Below, in pieces: positions 63,822 to 64,000 of a stretch of 64,000 nucleotides of DNA (positions are counted from its first letter, which is position 1; every line of letters begins with the position of its first letter). A model generated the notes under the pieces. The model was not told the origin of the DNA, searched no databases, and saw only the letters and a program-made list of their open reading frames with translations. The stretch comes from Lachnoclostridium sp. An138 (lineage in GTDB: Bacteria > Bacillota > Clostridia > Lachnospirales > Lachnospiraceae). The translations under genes and the position numbers were made by a program. The stretch spans positions 18,462 to 82,461 of the forward strand of contig NZ_NFLF01000016.1 in NCBI RefSeq assembly GCF_002160765.1. The letters run 5' to 3'.

Positions 63822-63989
63822 GGCCTAATTACGGCATTTTCTGCGTCATCGTCAATCGGCGTACGTTTAGTACACCTCATTCCGCTTCCTTGAAACTACC
63901 GTAATTAGGCCTACTGGAGGTCGAAGAGTCAGGCAGCGGCTGTTTCAGTGCCCTGCAAGGCGCTTGAACGACGCGTACTGGACGTACGC
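63822..63989. repeat. Inverted-repeat element at the window end
   Basis: GGCCTAATTACGG (63822-63834) and CCGTAATTAGGCC (63899-63911) are perfect 13-bp arms 64 bp apart. Inside is GCGTACGTTTAGTAC; outside, in inverted orientation, is GCGTAC-TGGAC-GTACGC (63973-63989). No gene was found in 63754-64000. It may be the edge of a larger element that continues beyond the window. Confidence 0.6.
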
Positions 63990-64000
63990 GGAGAGAAAAG

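Overview
The window looks like the chromosome of a Gram-positive anaerobe of the class Clostridia, most likely a Lachnospiraceae gut bacterium. The basis is consistent AGGAGG ribosome sites, TTGACA/TATAAT promoters, paired type III glutamine synthetases, an enlarged L17 protein, SipW/TasA-like surface proteins and a lysine riboswitch before dapA. The genus is not determined. Nearly all genes lie on the minus strand; typA, a DUF1622 gene, two regulators and a P1 peptidase are the plus-strand exceptions. No tRNA, rRNA, CRISPR array, phage or complete insertion sequence was recognised.

Layout. 1-2.9 kb: truncated multidrug-type ABC exporter with its MarR regulator, a DUF1622 membrane protein and an XRE regulator. 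3.0-7.7 kb: a surface-fibre-like locus with two SipW-type signal peptidases, two TasA/camelysin-like proteins, a sortase-like anchored protein and an acidic repeat protein, divergent from a SinR-like XRE gene. 7.8-9.7 kb: TIGR01906 membrane protein and Rpn/YhgA-like nuclease. 9.9-13.7 kb: Gld-type ABC exporter operon (ATPase, fused GldF-GldG, DUF4340) with acidic tails. 14.0-16.2 kb: dapA-dapB under a lysine riboswitch. 16.2-19.7 kb: corrinoid adenosyltransferase, SSB-like protein, typA. 19.7-27.3 kb: two glnN paralogs, the first behind an apparent attenuator, with dagK, hisC and a DUF2156 gene. 27.3-32.2 kb: SGNH/DltD-like protein, MBOAT acyltransferase, aminotransferase and a HEPN-MNT pair.

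32.5-43.4 kb is the main accessory catabolic unit: an RbsABC-type importer, two dehydrogenases, an FGGY kinase, a class II aldolase and a mannitol-1-phosphate-dehydrogenase-like enzyme in one operon, divergent from a DeoR regulator. Sequence motifs shared by both leaders suggest DeoR control. The substrate is not evident and is probably a sugar, polyol or sugar acid. 43.7-47.3 kb holds rpmJ-rpsM-rpsK-rpsD-rpoA-rplQ, without the usual infA, and with a palindromic element between rpmJ and rpsM. 47.6-54.5 kb: P1 peptidase, NEW3-ABC exporter operon, membrane protein, orphan PD-(D/E)XK nuclease-like protein and flavodoxin. 54.7-59.5 kb: str operon rpsL-rpsG-fusA-tuf. 59.6-63.3 kb: MBL-fold hydrolase and MgtA-type Mg2+ ATPase with a long leader. 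The last 250 bp hold an unexplained inverted-repeat element.

The best candidates for undescribed biology are the dual-SipW surface locus with its two TCGT-N9-ACGA sites, the substrate-unknown sugar operon, and the HEPN-MNT pair whose HEPN His is replaced by Tyr.
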